Source: Candidatus Nitrosopumilus sp.
GTDB taxonomy: Archaea > Thermoproteota > Nitrososphaeria > Nitrososphaerales > Nitrosopumilaceae
Direction of reading: 5' to 3'
Length of the DNA stretch: 64,000 bases
Assembly (NCBI GenBank): GCA_029864805.1
Contig: JAOTSS010000001.1
Span: 1 to 64,000 of the forward strand
This document shows positions 24,268-33,827 of the stretch, one piece after another (position 1 is the first letter of the stretch; every line of letters starts with the position of its first letter). The notes beneath the pieces were generated by a model. That model was not told the origin of the DNA, searched no databases, and saw only the letters and a program-made list of their open reading frames with translations. A program made the position numbers and the translations under genes.

Positions 24268-25398
24268 TCATCTGAATTTTCTAAAAGCTTTTTCAAAAAT
24301 CACGAGCGATTTCTCTATGTCTTTATTTGTTAGCCATGATGTGACTGAAATTCTCAGTCTTGCTTGATTTTTTGGAACTGTGGGATATCTGATTGGTTGC
24401 GCAAATACCCCGTTGTCCATCAAAAATTTCCCAAATTTCATTGCATTTTTTTCATTCCCTATGACTATGGGAATTATGTGTGTTGTAGAAAAAATCTCAA
24501 ATCCTATCTCCTTTAATCCTTTGATTAATTGGTTTGTGTTTTTTTCTAATTTTTCCTTTTGTTTTTCTCTATTTGATTTAAATCTCTTTGTGGAATATTC
24601 GATTAGAAAAGATGGAAGCGCTGAGGTATAGATGAATGATTTTGATTTATTTATGCATAAATCTACTACATTGTTTTTTGATGCAACATATCCTCCAAAA
24701 GATCCTAGGCCTTTGCTTAAACTGCTAATGTACAAATCAATCTTTTTTTCAACATTAAAATAATTTGGCGTTCCTTTTCCATCTTTACCAATCACAAAAT
24801 CACCGTGTGCATCGTCTACTATTGTGATTACATTGTGTTTTTCTGATAATTCAGTAATCTCTTTTAGTGGCGAAAGATCGCCGTCCATGCTGAATACCCC
24901 TTCAGTAATTACAAACTTGTTTTTTCCTTTTAATTTTAACTTTTTTTCTAAATCCTGAACGTCGTTATGTTTGTAAACAATTATTCTTGCATCTGATAAT
25001 TTACATGATTCAATTATGCTTGCATGGTTTAACTCATCACTTAGAATAAGATCCCCTTTTTTTGCAATTGCAGTAATTGCACCTAAATTTGCCATATATC
25101 CTGTAGGATAAACAAGACTTTTCTCCTGTGATTTGTGTTTTGCAAGAATTTCTTCTAATTTCTTGTATGATTCATCATTACCCGATACTAGTCTGGAGCT
25201 TGATTGAAGTTGATTAGTCTGAACATCTGCTGTAACAATTCCCAAATAATCATTTGAGCACAGGTTTAGTAGTTTTTTGTTGTTGATTGTAATGTAGGCG
25301 CCATTTGACTTTCCGTATCGTAATTTTCTATAGATATTTTGTTTCTTTAGTTTTTCTAATTCAGAATCAATAAAGTCTAGTTTATGATTGGAGGCCAA
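24268..25398 (-). CDS. bioF: 8-amino-7-oxononanoate synthase
   Basis: A 376-residue PLP enzyme of the alpha-oxoamine synthase family. It condenses pimeloyl-thioester with L-alanine to 8-amino-7-oxononanoate. Visible features are the NDYLG substrate/PLP region (CSNDYLGIV), the Asp-His pair in VDDAHGD and the PLP lysine in SSLSKGLGSFGG. The start lies inside the bioB 3' end (17-nt overlap), so it is in the same operon. Confidence 0.93.
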   Translation of the reverse strand: MASNHKLDFIDSELEKLKKQNIYRKLRYGKSNGAYITINNKKLLNLCSNDYLGIVTADVQTNQLQSSSRLVSGNDESYKKLEEILAKHKSQEKSLVYPTGYMANLGAITAIAKKGDLILSDELNHASIIESCKLSDARIIVYKHNDVQDLEKKLKLKGKNKFVITEGVFSMDGDLSPLKEITELSEKHNVITIVDDAHGDFVIGKDGKGTPNYFNVEKKIDLYISSLSKGLGSFGGYVASKNNVVDLCINKSKSFIYTSALPSFLIEYSTKRFKSNREKQKEKLEKNTNQLIKGLKEIGFEIFSTTHIIPIVIGNEKNAMKFGKFLMDNGVFAQPIRYPTVPKNQARLRISVTSWLTNKDIEKSLVIFEKAFRKFR

Positions 25399-26359
25399 TT
25401 CTTTCTATTAATTCACGGTCCTTTTTAGCGTCGTTTCCACCCATTGTCAAATACCCCTCAGTGATTATTCCGTTTGCACCGCTTTGCAGTAGTTCTTCAC
25501 CGGAATCATCTAGTTTTGATTCCCTGCCTCCAGAAATTTTGATTACTGATTCTGGCAGTAAAAATCGTATGACTGAAAAAATTCTTACTATCTCAGAATT
25601 TGGAAGATCTGTCTGCAATTCTAGTGGTGTTCCTGGCATTGGAACTAGAATGTTAATTGTTACTTCTTCTGGATACAGTCTCCCTAATTCAAGTGCTAAT
25701 TCCAATCTTTGTTCTCTTGTTTCTCCCAATCCAATAATCCCGCCAGTACACAATTCCAATCCTGCTTCTCTTGCAATGCCTAATGTCTTTAGCCTATCTT
25801 CGTAAGTGTGGGTTGTACAAATTTCTGGAAATTTAGATCTTGCAGTTTCTAAATTATGGTTGTATCTTCTGACTTTGAGTTCTTTTAGTTTTGTTGCTTG
25901 CTCTGGTGTCAAAAAACCTAAACTACACTCAACGCTAATGCCCACTTTGTCATTAATCTCAGAAATGATTTTGCAAACTTTTTCAAAATCTTTTGACGAT
26001 GGCTCTCTCCATGCAGCGACAAGACAATATGATTCTGCACCGTCTTCTTTTGCTTTTTGTGCTTTGCTTACCACTTCGTCTGGTGATGGTAATTGATATG
26101 TCTCTATACCCGTATCAAAAAATGCTGATTGCCCACAAAATGTGCAATCCTCACTACATGCATTTTTTTTAATGTTGTTTAATTGCTCCACATCGACTTT
26201 TCTTCCGTTATATTCCCGGGTAATTCCGTTTGCACATGACGCAAGCTCTTTCAAATCATCTTCTGGAATATTCAATAGTTTTTTTGCATCGTCTGCAGAA
26301 ATACCGACTCCTGAAAATACTCTTTCTTGACATTCTTTGATAAACTCCAGAGTGCTCAT
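25382..26359 (-). CDS. bioB: biotin synthase
   Basis: A 325-residue radical-SAM biotin synthase that inserts sulfur into dethiobiotin. The C68-x3-C72-x2-C75 cluster motif is visible, followed by the TIM-barrel with NHNLETA and GLGETREQRLE. A TATA-like GTTATAAAT (26381-26389) is about 26 nt before the ATG, so the message is leaderless, and a BirA-box-like inverted repeat lies 11 nt beyond the TATA. bioF overlaps its 3' end. Confidence 0.95.
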   Translation of the reverse strand: MSTLEFIKECQERVFSGVGISADDAKKLLNIPEDDLKELASCANGITREYNGRKVDVEQLNNIKKNACSEDCTFCGQSAFFDTGIETYQLPSPDEVVSKAQKAKEDGAESYCLVAAWREPSSKDFEKVCKIISEINDKVGISVECSLGFLTPEQATKLKELKVRRYNHNLETARSKFPEICTTHTYEDRLKTLGIAREAGLELCTGGIIGLGETREQRLELALELGRLYPEEVTINILVPMPGTPLELQTDLPNSEIVRIFSVIRFLLPESVIKISGGRESKLDDSGEELLQSGANGIITEGYLTMGGNDAKKDRELIERIGLQS

Positions 26360-26399
26360 AATGAGAATAAGAAATACTCCATTTATAACAATAATGGAA

Positions 26400-26431
26400 A
26401 GGTTAACCTAATCTTGCATGGGAGTTAACAA
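26400..26431. promoter_or_regulatory. BirA-box-like operator upstream of bioB
   Basis: AGGTTAACC (26400-26408), a 14-nt spacer, and AGTTAACAA (26423-26431). The bacterial/archaeal BirA-box consensus, from memory, is TTGTWAACC-N14/15-GGTTWACAA; the half-sites match at 7/9 and 8/9 positions. It fills the gap between the bioA stop and the bioB TATA-like box. Confidence 0.75.
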
Positions 26432-27754
26432 TCAAATCACTTTTGACTTTGCTGATTCAATAGTAGATATGGTTTTCTCTAAGAGCAAACTCAGTTCTGT
26501 TTCTGTTATTACCAGAGGTGGCACCAACATGACTATGTTTCCAAGGGTTCTAAGGTAGATTCCATTCTTTTTTCCTTCATCAAAAAATATCTTGTTGATT
26601 GATTTTTTGGTATGGATTGCCGTCTTTTTTTCCTTATTTGATACTATTTCTATCCCCATAAGCATTCCTTTATGCCTGATGTCTCCTACAACATCAATTT
26701 CTGAAATCTTTTGATAGTACTCTTCAAAAATTTTGGATGTATTTTGGATTTTTTTAATCAGGTTGTATTTTTTATACATTTTGAGATTTTCTAAAGCAAC
26801 AGCTGCTGCAATGGGGTTTCCAGTGTATGTGTGTCCATGAAACAGATGTTTCCAATCATTAAATTCACCTAAAAATGAATCGTATACTGTCTTGTTTGTC
26901 AATGTGGCAGCCATTGTCAGATATCCACCGGTCAACATTTTGCCGTATGCTACTATGTCTGGAACGCTTTTTTGTTCTTCATATTGAAACATAGAACCTA
27001 GCCTTCCAAAACCAGTTGCTATCTCATCTAAGACAAAAAGTACGTTGTATTTTTTACATAGTTGACTTATTTTTTTCTGAAATCCTTTTGGATAAATTAT
27101 TACGCCTCCTGCTACTTGCGCACCACTTTCCATGATAAATGCCGCAATGTCATTTCTTTGTAAAAATCTCGTTTCAATTTTTTCCAAGCAATGATTTTGA
27201 TAATCTGAAAAAGTAAATCCAGTTGGAACTCTGTATTTATTTGGTACGGGAAATTGCAATGTTGTAAACAATTGTTTTTTAAATTTGCCAAAAAATTCTG
27301 GTACATACCCTACTGACATTGCTCCAAATGTATCTCCATGATACCCATTTTCTAGTGTTGCAATCTTTGTTCTCTTTTTCTCACCAATATTTTTCCAATA
27401 CTGAAGTGCTAATTTGATAGCTATCTCCATTGCTGATGAGCCATTGTCTGAATAAAAGACCTTGTGCATTTCTGGAGATATTTTTACAAGATTTCCTGCT
27501 AGTTTTTCTGCAGGTTCGTTAGTTAGATTAAACATCGATGAATGCTGTAGTTTTTTACTTTGAGTCTTTATTGCACGGATTAATTCTGGATTGGAATGTC
27601 CCCAGACATTACACCACATTGAACCTACCGCATCAACAATTTTTCTCCCTTTTGAATCTGTTAGCCATATCCCTTTGGCGCTCCTTATTTCATCAAAAGA
27701 ATCCCATTCACTCATCTGAGTGTTTGGATGCCAAACAAAACTAGTTTTCTTCAA
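26432..27754 (-). CDS. bioA: adenosylmethionine-8-amino-7-oxononanoate aminotransferase
   Basis: A 440-residue class III aminotransferase that turns 8-amino-7-oxononanoate into diaminopelargonate, normally with SAM as amino donor. VWHPNTQM near the start is the substrate-binding region typical of BioA, and LDEIATGFGRLG with the PLP lysine in YGKMLTGGYLT are present. The start is a TTG at 27754. A TATA-like GGTTATTAAG lies about 26 nt upstream. Divergent to bioD. Confidence 0.93.
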   Translation of the reverse strand: MKKTSFVWHPNTQMSEWDSFDEIRSAKGIWLTDSKGRKIVDAVGSMWCNVWGHSNPELIRAIKTQSKKLQHSSMFNLTNEPAEKLAGNLVKISPEMHKVFYSDNGSSAMEIAIKLALQYWKNIGEKKRTKIATLENGYHGDTFGAMSVGYVPEFFGKFKKQLFTTLQFPVPNKYRVPTGFTFSDYQNHCLEKIETRFLQRNDIAAFIMESGAQVAGGVIIYPKGFQKKISQLCKKYNVLFVLDEIATGFGRLGSMFQYEEQKSVPDIVAYGKMLTGGYLTMAATLTNKTVYDSFLGEFNDWKHLFHGHTYTGNPIAAAVALENLKMYKKYNLIKKIQNTSKIFEEYYQKISEIDVVGDIRHKGMLMGIEIVSNKEKKTAIHTKKSINKIFFDEGKKNGIYLRTLGNIVMLVPPLVITETELSLLLEKTISTIESAKSKVI

Positions 27755-27828
27755 ACAAATCTGGTATCTTTGATCTTCTTAATAACCAAACGATAAGATT
27801 AATCAATTATTGTTTTAGACGATATTTG

Positions 27829-28512
27829 ATGAATTCCTTCTTTATCACTGGAACTGACACTGATGTGGGCAAGACATACGTTACTGCTGGTTTAGCCGTG
27901 ACTCTAAGAAAAATGGGTATTAATGTTGGTGTTATGAAGCCTTTTGCAGCAGGAATTGCTCAGAGGAATGGCTTCAAATCTGAAGATGTTGAAATTTTAT
28001 CCAACGCCGCACAAGTAAATGATCCTGAAAGTTTAGTAAATCCACAATTTTTTCCAATTCCTGCATCACCTTATACTGCTTACAAGAAATTAAAAATAAA
28101 GCCGAAAATCTCAATCGTACTTACAAATTTCAAAAAACTATCAAAACTTCATGATCTGATTCTGGTGGAGGGAATGGGCGGGGTGATGACTCCAATTTTG
28201 AAACATTACTATATTTCTAGTTTGATAAAAGATATGAAAATTCCAACTGTTATTGTCACAAGTAGCAGGATTGGTACTGTAAATCACACCTTGATGACCT
28301 GCATGATGTGCAAAAAATACAAAATTTCAATTAAAGGAATAATCATCAATAATTTTGAAAACGGTTATTCTGTTCCTCAATTAAAAAAAGATCTGGAGGG
28401 TCTCACCGGTGTCAAAGTTTTGGGTTCGATACCGTTCATTAAAAACATGAGCGACGCTTCATTGAATAGAATATTTAAAAAAAATCTTGATATAAATCGC
28501 CTTCTAAAATAA
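27829..28512 (+). CDS. bioD: dethiobiotin synthetase
   Basis: A 227-residue ATP-dependent carboxylase-type enzyme from the ATG at 27829 that closes the ureido ring of dethiobiotin using CO2 and ATP. The P-loop GTDTDVGKTYV is at the N-terminus and the EGMGGV loop near residue 113. Divergently transcribed from bioA; together with bioF and bioB the late biotin pathway is complete in this window. Confidence 0.93.
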   Translation: MNSFFITGTDTDVGKTYVTAGLAVTLRKMGINVGVMKPFAAGIAQRNGFKSEDVEILSNAAQVNDPESLVNPQFFPIPASPYTAYKKLKIKPKISIVLTNFKKLSKLHDLILVEGMGGVMTPILKHYYISSLIKDMKIPTVIVTSSRIGTVNHTLMTCMMCKKYKISIKGIIINNFENGYSVPQLKKDLEGLTGVKVLGSIPFIKNMSDASLNRIFKKNLDINRLLK

Positions 28513-28522
28513 CATTACAAAA

Positions 28523-29071
28523 TCATATTCGTAAAATTTTGAATTTATTTGTACCACCTACATTACTGAACTGTGCAATCTCAAAGATGATTTTTGAAAA
28601 CGAGTTGTTTTCTTTAGATAAAATGAATGATTTTTTTGCAACTGGGATATTTTTTGACAGGACCAACCAAATGTTTTCTTTTTCATGTTGGATCTTTTCT
28701 AATAGTTCTATTTTTTTATTAATTATGCTGATGTCTGACGATTTTGGTATGCAAATTAATAACGTCTTTTTTTGATCTTTTTCCAATGTTTTGATATCTG
28801 GGATTACTATGTCTAATTCAATCCCATGGTATTCTATTTTTCTTTGGCTAGTGATCAATGCGTTTGTTAACAAATAATGGAGTAATCCTGTAGCTAAAAC
28901 CCCGACTGCTTCATCTTCTTCGGCCATTGAAGTTATTTTGTCATAACAATTATTGGTAACATCCTCGATTATCTGATCAAATTTTTTCTCAGAAATTAAT
29001 TTGGGAATGGACTGTGATTTTTCTATATAATCAAATATGTGATCTTTAATCGGATTTGAATCTTCTGACAA
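28523..29071 (-). CDS. conserved hypothetical protein
   Basis: A 182-residue soluble protein with a helical N-terminal half and a beta/alpha C-terminal half (KTLLICIPKSSDISIIN and NIWLVLSKNIP). The second half resembles a small Rossmann-like fold, but no motif identifies a family. It is convergent with bioD, ending 10 nt from it. Function unknown. Confidence 0.7.
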   Translation of the reverse strand: MSEDSNPIKDHIFDYIEKSQSIPKLISEKKFDQIIEDVTNNCYDKITSMAEEDEAVGVLATGLLHYLLTNALITSQRKIEYHGIELDIVIPDIKTLEKDQKKTLLICIPKSSDISIINKKIELLEKIQHEKENIWLVLSKNIPVAKKSFILSKENNSFSKIIFEIAQFSNVGGTNKFKILRI

Positions 29072-29225
29072 TGTATTGTATTAATGAGATGTCACTTGTA
29101 TTTGGATTTACCCTAAAATCCCATCTGTTTTTTCTGGACGTGTGGCAAAACGAATCTGAATTTACGCGATGATTTTTTTACAATCCACGACAGGCTTAAT
29201 TTACGTCTTCATACACACATGATTG

Positions 29226-29372
29226 TTGGCTAGAATTGAGAATGAAAGACATCTGGAACTATTAAAACAAAAAGAAGAGTTAGAAAGGAATCGCCCCCAT
29301 GATATTGATGCGATGAGGAAATGGAAACATTCTATGGGTAAAATCTTGCAAGAATTGGAATTATTCAAGTAA
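29226..29372 (+). CDS. 48-aa charged helical protein
   Basis: A 48-residue protein with a TTG start at 29226 (or 29223), rich in Glu, Lys, Arg and Leu, predicted to be one long helix with a Trp in the centre (MRKWKHSMGKIL). TATA-like CTTAATTTAC about 26-30 nt upstream. Unknown function. Confidence 0.5.
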   Translation: MARIENERHLELLKQKEELERNRPHDIDAMRKWKHSMGKILQELELFK

Positions 29373-29407
29373 CAACACGCTTAAGTCCATACAAAATTCA
29401 GTTAACC

Positions 29408-29557
29408 ATGAACTGTAATCAAAAAAGTGAAGCCCATGTTTGGAGGTTTTCAAAGTACACTAAAATGTGTAGATGTGTTAAATGTAAATCTAGAATTCCA
29501 ATTACCAAAGAAGAGTTTGCTCAAAAATGGGGTACCAAAACCCCTTTGGCCAAATAG
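29408..29557 (+). CDS. 49-aa zinc-finger-type protein
   Basis: A 49-residue basic protein from the ATG at 29408, with cysteines at positions 3, 21, 23 and 26 (CRCVKC), a possible single zinc knuckle. A longer ORF in another frame over the same DNA (29427-29615) is judged a shadow. It follows the 48-aa gene and may share its transcript. Confidence 0.55.
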   Translation: MNCNQKSEAHVWRFSKYTKMCRCVKCKSRIPITKEEFAQKWGTKTPLAK

Positions 29558-29656
29558 GCTATTTTTTTTATTTGTTAATAATCCTGTTGTTAATCCTGTT
29601 TGCAGAATTCTTTAATTAAATTAATTATGCAAAATTTGAAATTATTTTTTAAAACT

Positions 29657-31051
29657 TTATTCGTTAAAGACGTAACGCCTTTCGCCTCTTGATTCCCTAT
29701 CTGTATTTACATTGACTAGCACAAACTCTTTCTTTGAATGAACCATGGATTCTTCTGGAAGTAGCTTGTTTTCATGTAGTTCCTCATACTCTTCCAATGT
29801 CAATCTCCTTCTCTCTCCAATTTCTGCTTCTAGGTTCATGTTTTTTACAATCTCCTTGTATTCAGGCTGAATTACTCCACTGAATACCATTGCACTACTT
29901 CCACTTCCATAAGATCCGAATCCTACTCTTTTTGCTTCCAAGTCAATTCCTTTCTGAAATTCATACTCTAAACTGCTTCTAAATCCTAAATACAATGATG
30001 CAGTATACAGATTTCCAATCATACTTGACGCAATCAGTGAACTTGAAAGTTTTGCTTCATACACTTCTTGATATTCACGAGTATTGGTAAAGAGTTTTGT
30101 AAACTCGTGATCTTTCGCCATGAATTCTTCATCAGCCAATACTGATTCAATTGTTCCACGCGGATCTTTTGGTTTTGGTTCTTCAACGCCTATCTCTTGT
30201 AAAATTCTTTTCCATCTTGGTAGCTGACGCCATTCATGTCTTATCAAATATGCCAACGCTTTCTTTCCCATGTTACTATAAGGCAAATGCATGTTGATGT
30301 AATCCATATGGTCCAAAATTGTCTCCCCTGGTTCTATTTTTATTAGTCCTGAAGAAATAACTTTTCTCTTATATGCTTCCAATGCTTTTCTGACTTGAAT
30401 CATGTAAAGTAAATTAGAATATTGCCCATGTACAATTGGCGTTTCTTTTCCAAAAGGTCTGTAAAAATCATATTCGTCTTTAATTGATGTGGCGGTAACT
30501 TTAGGATCAAATGCTAATAATCGTGGATTATCATTTAGCAACATGACTACTGCTCCTGCACCCTGAGTCATCTCTCCACTAGAACCCATGTCATATTTTG
30601 CAATATCTGATACTACGACTAGAGCATGTTTTCCTTCTGCCTCTCCTGCTCTAATCCAATTTGTATTGTCATAAAGTGCATATGAGCCACTGACGCATGC
30701 AAATTTGGTTTCAACTCCGCCACAATGCTCAAAAGCACCTTGACCATAAACTTGCTCCAGCATTCCAACAACGTATGAATTCATTGCTTTTGATTCATCA
30801 AATGCCGATTCTGTAGAAACATATAATCTTCCAATATCTTCTGGAGATAATTTGTTTTTTTGCATGATTCTCAAACAGGCATTTGCTGCAAGACATGCTG
30901 GGTCTTGATTGGCATCAACAATTGCCATTTGGGATACTCCTAGACCTTTTTGTAATTTTACTGGGTCTAGGCCTCTAGCTCTTGCAAAATCAGACGCGTC
31001 AATATACAGTCTAGGAATGTATATTGCAATGTCATCTATGCCAGCTGCCAT
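29657..31051 (-). CDS. mvaS: hydroxymethylglutaryl-CoA synthase
   Basis: A 464-residue thiolase-fold enzyme that joins acetyl-CoA and acetoacetyl-CoA to HMG-CoA, the second step of the mevalonate route to archaeal isoprenoid lipids. Catalytic residues visible are E81 (STESAFDES), C119 (FACVSGSYAL) and a His in NMHLPYSNMGKKA. Length and the long C-terminal region resemble the eukaryote-like form more than the about 350-residue form common in Euryarchaeota. Confidence 0.93.
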   Translation of the reverse strand: MAAGIDDIAIYIPRLYIDASDFARARGLDPVKLQKGLGVSQMAIVDANQDPACLAANACLRIMQKNKLSPEDIGRLYVSTESAFDESKAMNSYVVGMLEQVYGQGAFEHCGGVETKFACVSGSYALYDNTNWIRAGEAEGKHALVVVSDIAKYDMGSSGEMTQGAGAVVMLLNDNPRLLAFDPKVTATSIKDEYDFYRPFGKETPIVHGQYSNLLYMIQVRKALEAYKRKVISSGLIKIEPGETILDHMDYINMHLPYSNMGKKALAYLIRHEWRQLPRWKRILQEIGVEEPKPKDPRGTIESVLADEEFMAKDHEFTKLFTNTREYQEVYEAKLSSSLIASSMIGNLYTASLYLGFRSSLEYEFQKGIDLEAKRVGFGSYGSGSSAMVFSGVIQPEYKEIVKNMNLEAEIGERRRLTLEEYEELHENKLLPEESMVHSKKEFVLVNVNTDRESRGERRYVFNE

Positions 31052-31155
31052 AAGCTTGGCTCCGATTTTTCATTAATAAGGTTATTGTGTAAATTCTAAA
31101 TAACTAGGAAGGAAATTTCCCTGATTCTATAAATTATTAATAAATAATTTGATCG

Positions 31156-31923
31156 CTATTTTGTTCTTTCAAGTTCTTCTTCAAAAATTTTTTCAAATAC
31201 TTCAAAAGGCTGAGCACCAAAAACTCGAGATGTTTTTCCATCCTGTCCTACGACAAAAAATGCGGGAGTGCCTGTCAATCCAAGAGATTTTGCATCCTCA
31301 TTACTTGCTAGAATAATCTGTGAATGTTTTTTACTATTCATGCATTCAGACCACTCACTCATATCCAATTTTATTTCTTGTGCAAACTTTGCAAGATTCT
31401 CAGACGATGCCCATCCATTATTTTCTCCAGTCCAATTTGAATATAGTATATCATGATATTCCCAAAATAAGTTTTGATCATTTGCACAGTGAGCACCGTG
31501 TGATGCAGTTACTGAATCAGGACCAATGATGTTGTAATCTTTGAAAATCATTCTAACTTTTCCTGTTTCAACATATTTTTCTAATATCTTATCTTCGGTT
31601 GTGTGAAAAAATACGTTACAGAAATGACATTGATAATCTCCAAATTCTACTAATGTAACTGACGCATTTGGATTTCCAAGTAACGGTGAACCATTTGCCA
31701 AAAATGTATTCATGGTAATTTTTGGTGGCCCTGACTCTTGAATTTGAGGCGTTGGTTCTATTTTTAATTCTGGCTGATTACTATCCTGAAATCCTAAAAA
31801 TACTACAATGATCACTATGGATGCAACAGCAGCACCTATTCCAAGTGATGGTCCATGTATCAATAAAAAAATAAATTTTCTGACCCATTTAGTCTTTTGT
31901 GCTATCTTAATGAAAACTTTCAA
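31156..31923 (-). CDS. DsbA-family disulfide oxidoreductase, membrane-anchored
   Basis: A 255-residue protein: an N-terminal signal anchor (about residues 20-45), then a DsbA/DsbG-type thioredoxin domain with the CxxC motif YQCHFC (near residue 97) and cis-Pro in TGTPAFFV (near residue 216). It likely oxidises or isomerises disulfides outside the membrane. Start is a TTG at 31923. No DsbB-like gene nearby; the CcdA pair at 22-24 kb is the reducing counterpart. Confidence 0.88.
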   Translation of the reverse strand: MKVFIKIAQKTKWVRKFIFLLIHGPSLGIGAAVASIVIIVVFLGFQDSNQPELKIEPTPQIQESGPPKITMNTFLANGSPLLGNPNASVTLVEFGDYQCHFCNVFFHTTEDKILEKYVETGKVRMIFKDYNIIGPDSVTASHGAHCANDQNLFWEYHDILYSNWTGENNGWASSENLAKFAQEIKLDMSEWSECMNSKKHSQIILASNEDAKSLGLTGTPAFFVVGQDGKTSRVFGAQPFEVFEKIFEEELERTK

Positions 31924-32408
31924 TTATCTGTTATTTGCTCAAACTAAACATTTGTAAAATTTTACATGATTTTGAATTTTCATTTTCTGTAGTTATTGTA
32001 ACTGTAGTATCTTCCTTAGAATTTTCTAGAATCTTGAATTTTGTTCAAAAATACTGTTTTTATTTGCAATTCCATTAGACAAGACTTCTTAATCATCTTC
32101 GTTAATTGATAAAATACTCATTGTATTTTCCAAATGGTCATAATTCTAATAAAAATTGTTTTACTTGTTTCTTGTTTACCAAAAATTTCAATATTTTAAT
32201 GATCTCCCATTTCAATTTTTTTACGTTTTGTAGTTAATTAAATCCAGATTAAGGAAACTAAATTGATCTTTTTCAGCTAATCTTTATTCCGTTTTAGATT
32301 CTTCATTAATATTGTATCTGGTAGTTTTTCTCAAAGTATATTACATCTGAATTGGTGAGATCTATTAACCATGATTGTTACACACTGTAATGAACATACT
32401 ATTGTGTT
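31924..32408. other. intergenic stretch, no gene supported
   Basis: 485 nt between the divergent DsbA-like and 104-aa genes. AT-rich with stops in all frames. Only an 18-codon ORF overlapping the next start (near 32371) was seen; not accepted. Confidence 0.4.
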
Positions 32409-32723
32409 ATGCTGGAATTTGAAATGATTTCTTTTGAATATAGAATTCTCAGTGAATTTAAAATAAAAAAAGCGAAAATTGACACATTATCTAATTTCAT
32501 TCTAGGACATGCAGATCCTAAAGGGATTGAGGCAAAAGAGGCTTCAGAATTCCTTGATGTCTTAATTGATGAAATCGATAAATTCTATGTGTCCAATAGT
32601 GAAATTCTATCAAATAATGGCAAAAAACCTCACCATAGATCACGTTTACCTGAAACAAAACAATGGAATGAAAACATAGAAATTTTTTATGAAAAAAATC
32701 CCCGCAGAAGACCTAGAAAATAA
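32409..32723 (+). CDS. hypothetical protein with basic C-terminus
   Basis: A 104-residue protein: mixed alpha/beta N-terminal half (FEYRILSEFKIKKAKID), an acidic helical middle and a very basic tail (EKNPRRRPRK). An ATG at 32424 is an alternative start. It is followed 52 nt later by GAPDH, which has its own TATA-like box, so the two may be separately transcribed. No family recognised. Confidence 0.6.
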   Translation: MLEFEMISFEYRILSEFKIKKAKIDTLSNFILGHADPKGIEAKEASEFLDVLIDEIDKFYVSNSEILSNNGKKPHHRSRLPETKQWNENIEIFYEKNPRRRPRK

Positions 32724-32775
32724 ATGAGATTTTCACTACACTAATCTAAATAAATGGGTAGAATATATCGAGTTT

Positions 32776-33825
32776 ATGAAAAAAATCTTTGTTAATGGAT
32801 ATGGTTCCATAGGCAGTAGAATTACTTCTTTTTTAAAAGATGATCCTGAAATTACAGTTATTGGCGTGGGCAAGTATTCTCCTGATGAAAAAGTTGAAAT
32901 TGCAATTTCACGAGGTTTGGATGTATATGTTCCTGAAAAAAAGATTGATGATTTTTCAAATTATAAAATTAAAGGCTCAATAGAATCTGCACTTGATAAT
33001 TGTGATTTAGTAATTGATGCTGCTCCTGGGGGACATGGTTATAAAAATAAAATAAATCTATATGAACCAAAAAACATCCCTGCAATTTATCAGGGAGGGG
33101 AATCCGTTATGGGTTCAGAGTCTGTTTCTGATTTATTGTTTAATTCGAGAGCAAATTATGATCAAGCCATAGGTAAACATCATGTAATGCAAGGAAGCTG
33201 TAATGTTACTGGAATGGGTAGAATTTTAGAACCATTACGTGACAAGTTTGGAGACAAATTGATTCGTTTTGATGTTACTCTTGTTAGAAGATGGGCCGAC
33301 ATTGAACAAACAGAAAAAAAACTTGATGATACTATAGAAATGTCTGAAAAACCTCATCATGGTGATGATGTCAAGATGTATTTTGGAAAAGATGCCCCCC
33401 TTTATGTTAGGGCAATCAAAGTACCAACGAGACAAATGCATTTGCATATAATGGATATACGATTCAAAGATGTCGCTCCAAAACCCTCTGAAATTCATGA
33501 ACTTTTTACAAATGAATTTGGTGTTGCAACCGTTTGGACTGCTAAAGGAACTAAAGACATTCGAGATTATGCACAAAATATGGGCTTTAATTTTACAGAC
33601 ACAAATATGATCCACATTCATGCAAACATGACTACATCAATCGGTGATACCGTTCAAATGATGTATTCTGATGACCAAACAGGTATTGTTATTCCTGAAA
33701 ATCATATGCTTTTACAAGCAATGTTATTTGAAAAATCATACGAAGAAGCATTCAATCACACTGAATCCATTTTCAATATGAAAGAAAAAAAGCAAAAATT
33801 ACAAGAGCATTTTGCTAAAAAATAA
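32776..33825 (+). CDS. gap: type II glyceraldehyde-3-phosphate dehydrogenase
   Basis: A 349-residue archaeal-type GAPDH. The Rossmann motif VNGYGSIGSRI is at the N-terminus and the catalytic cysteine in MQGSCNVTGMGRI near residue 142. It interconverts glyceraldehyde 3-phosphate and 1,3-bisphosphoglycerate with NAD(P); in this autotroph-like background mainly in the gluconeogenic direction (inference). TCTAAATAAAT (about 32744-32754) 26 nt before the ATG fits a leaderless promoter. Confidence 0.95.
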   Translation: MKKIFVNGYGSIGSRITSFLKDDPEITVIGVGKYSPDEKVEIAISRGLDVYVPEKKIDDFSNYKIKGSIESALDNCDLVIDAAPGGHGYKNKINLYEPKNIPAIYQGGESVMGSESVSDLLFNSRANYDQAIGKHHVMQGSCNVTGMGRILEPLRDKFGDKLIRFDVTLVRRWADIEQTEKKLDDTIEMSEKPHHGDDVKMYFGKDAPLYVRAIKVPTRQMHLHIMDIRFKDVAPKPSEIHELFTNEFGVATVWTAKGTKDIRDYAQNMGFNFTDTNMIHIHANMTTSIGDTVQMMYSDDQTGIVIPENHMLLQAMLFEKSYEEAFNHTESIFNMKEKKQKLQEHFAKK

Positions 33826-33827
33826 TT

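Noticed and set aside
27755..27828. Second BirA box between bioA and bioD
   Set aside because: TTAATAACC near 27780 resembles a half-site, but no partner lies at 14-16 nt.
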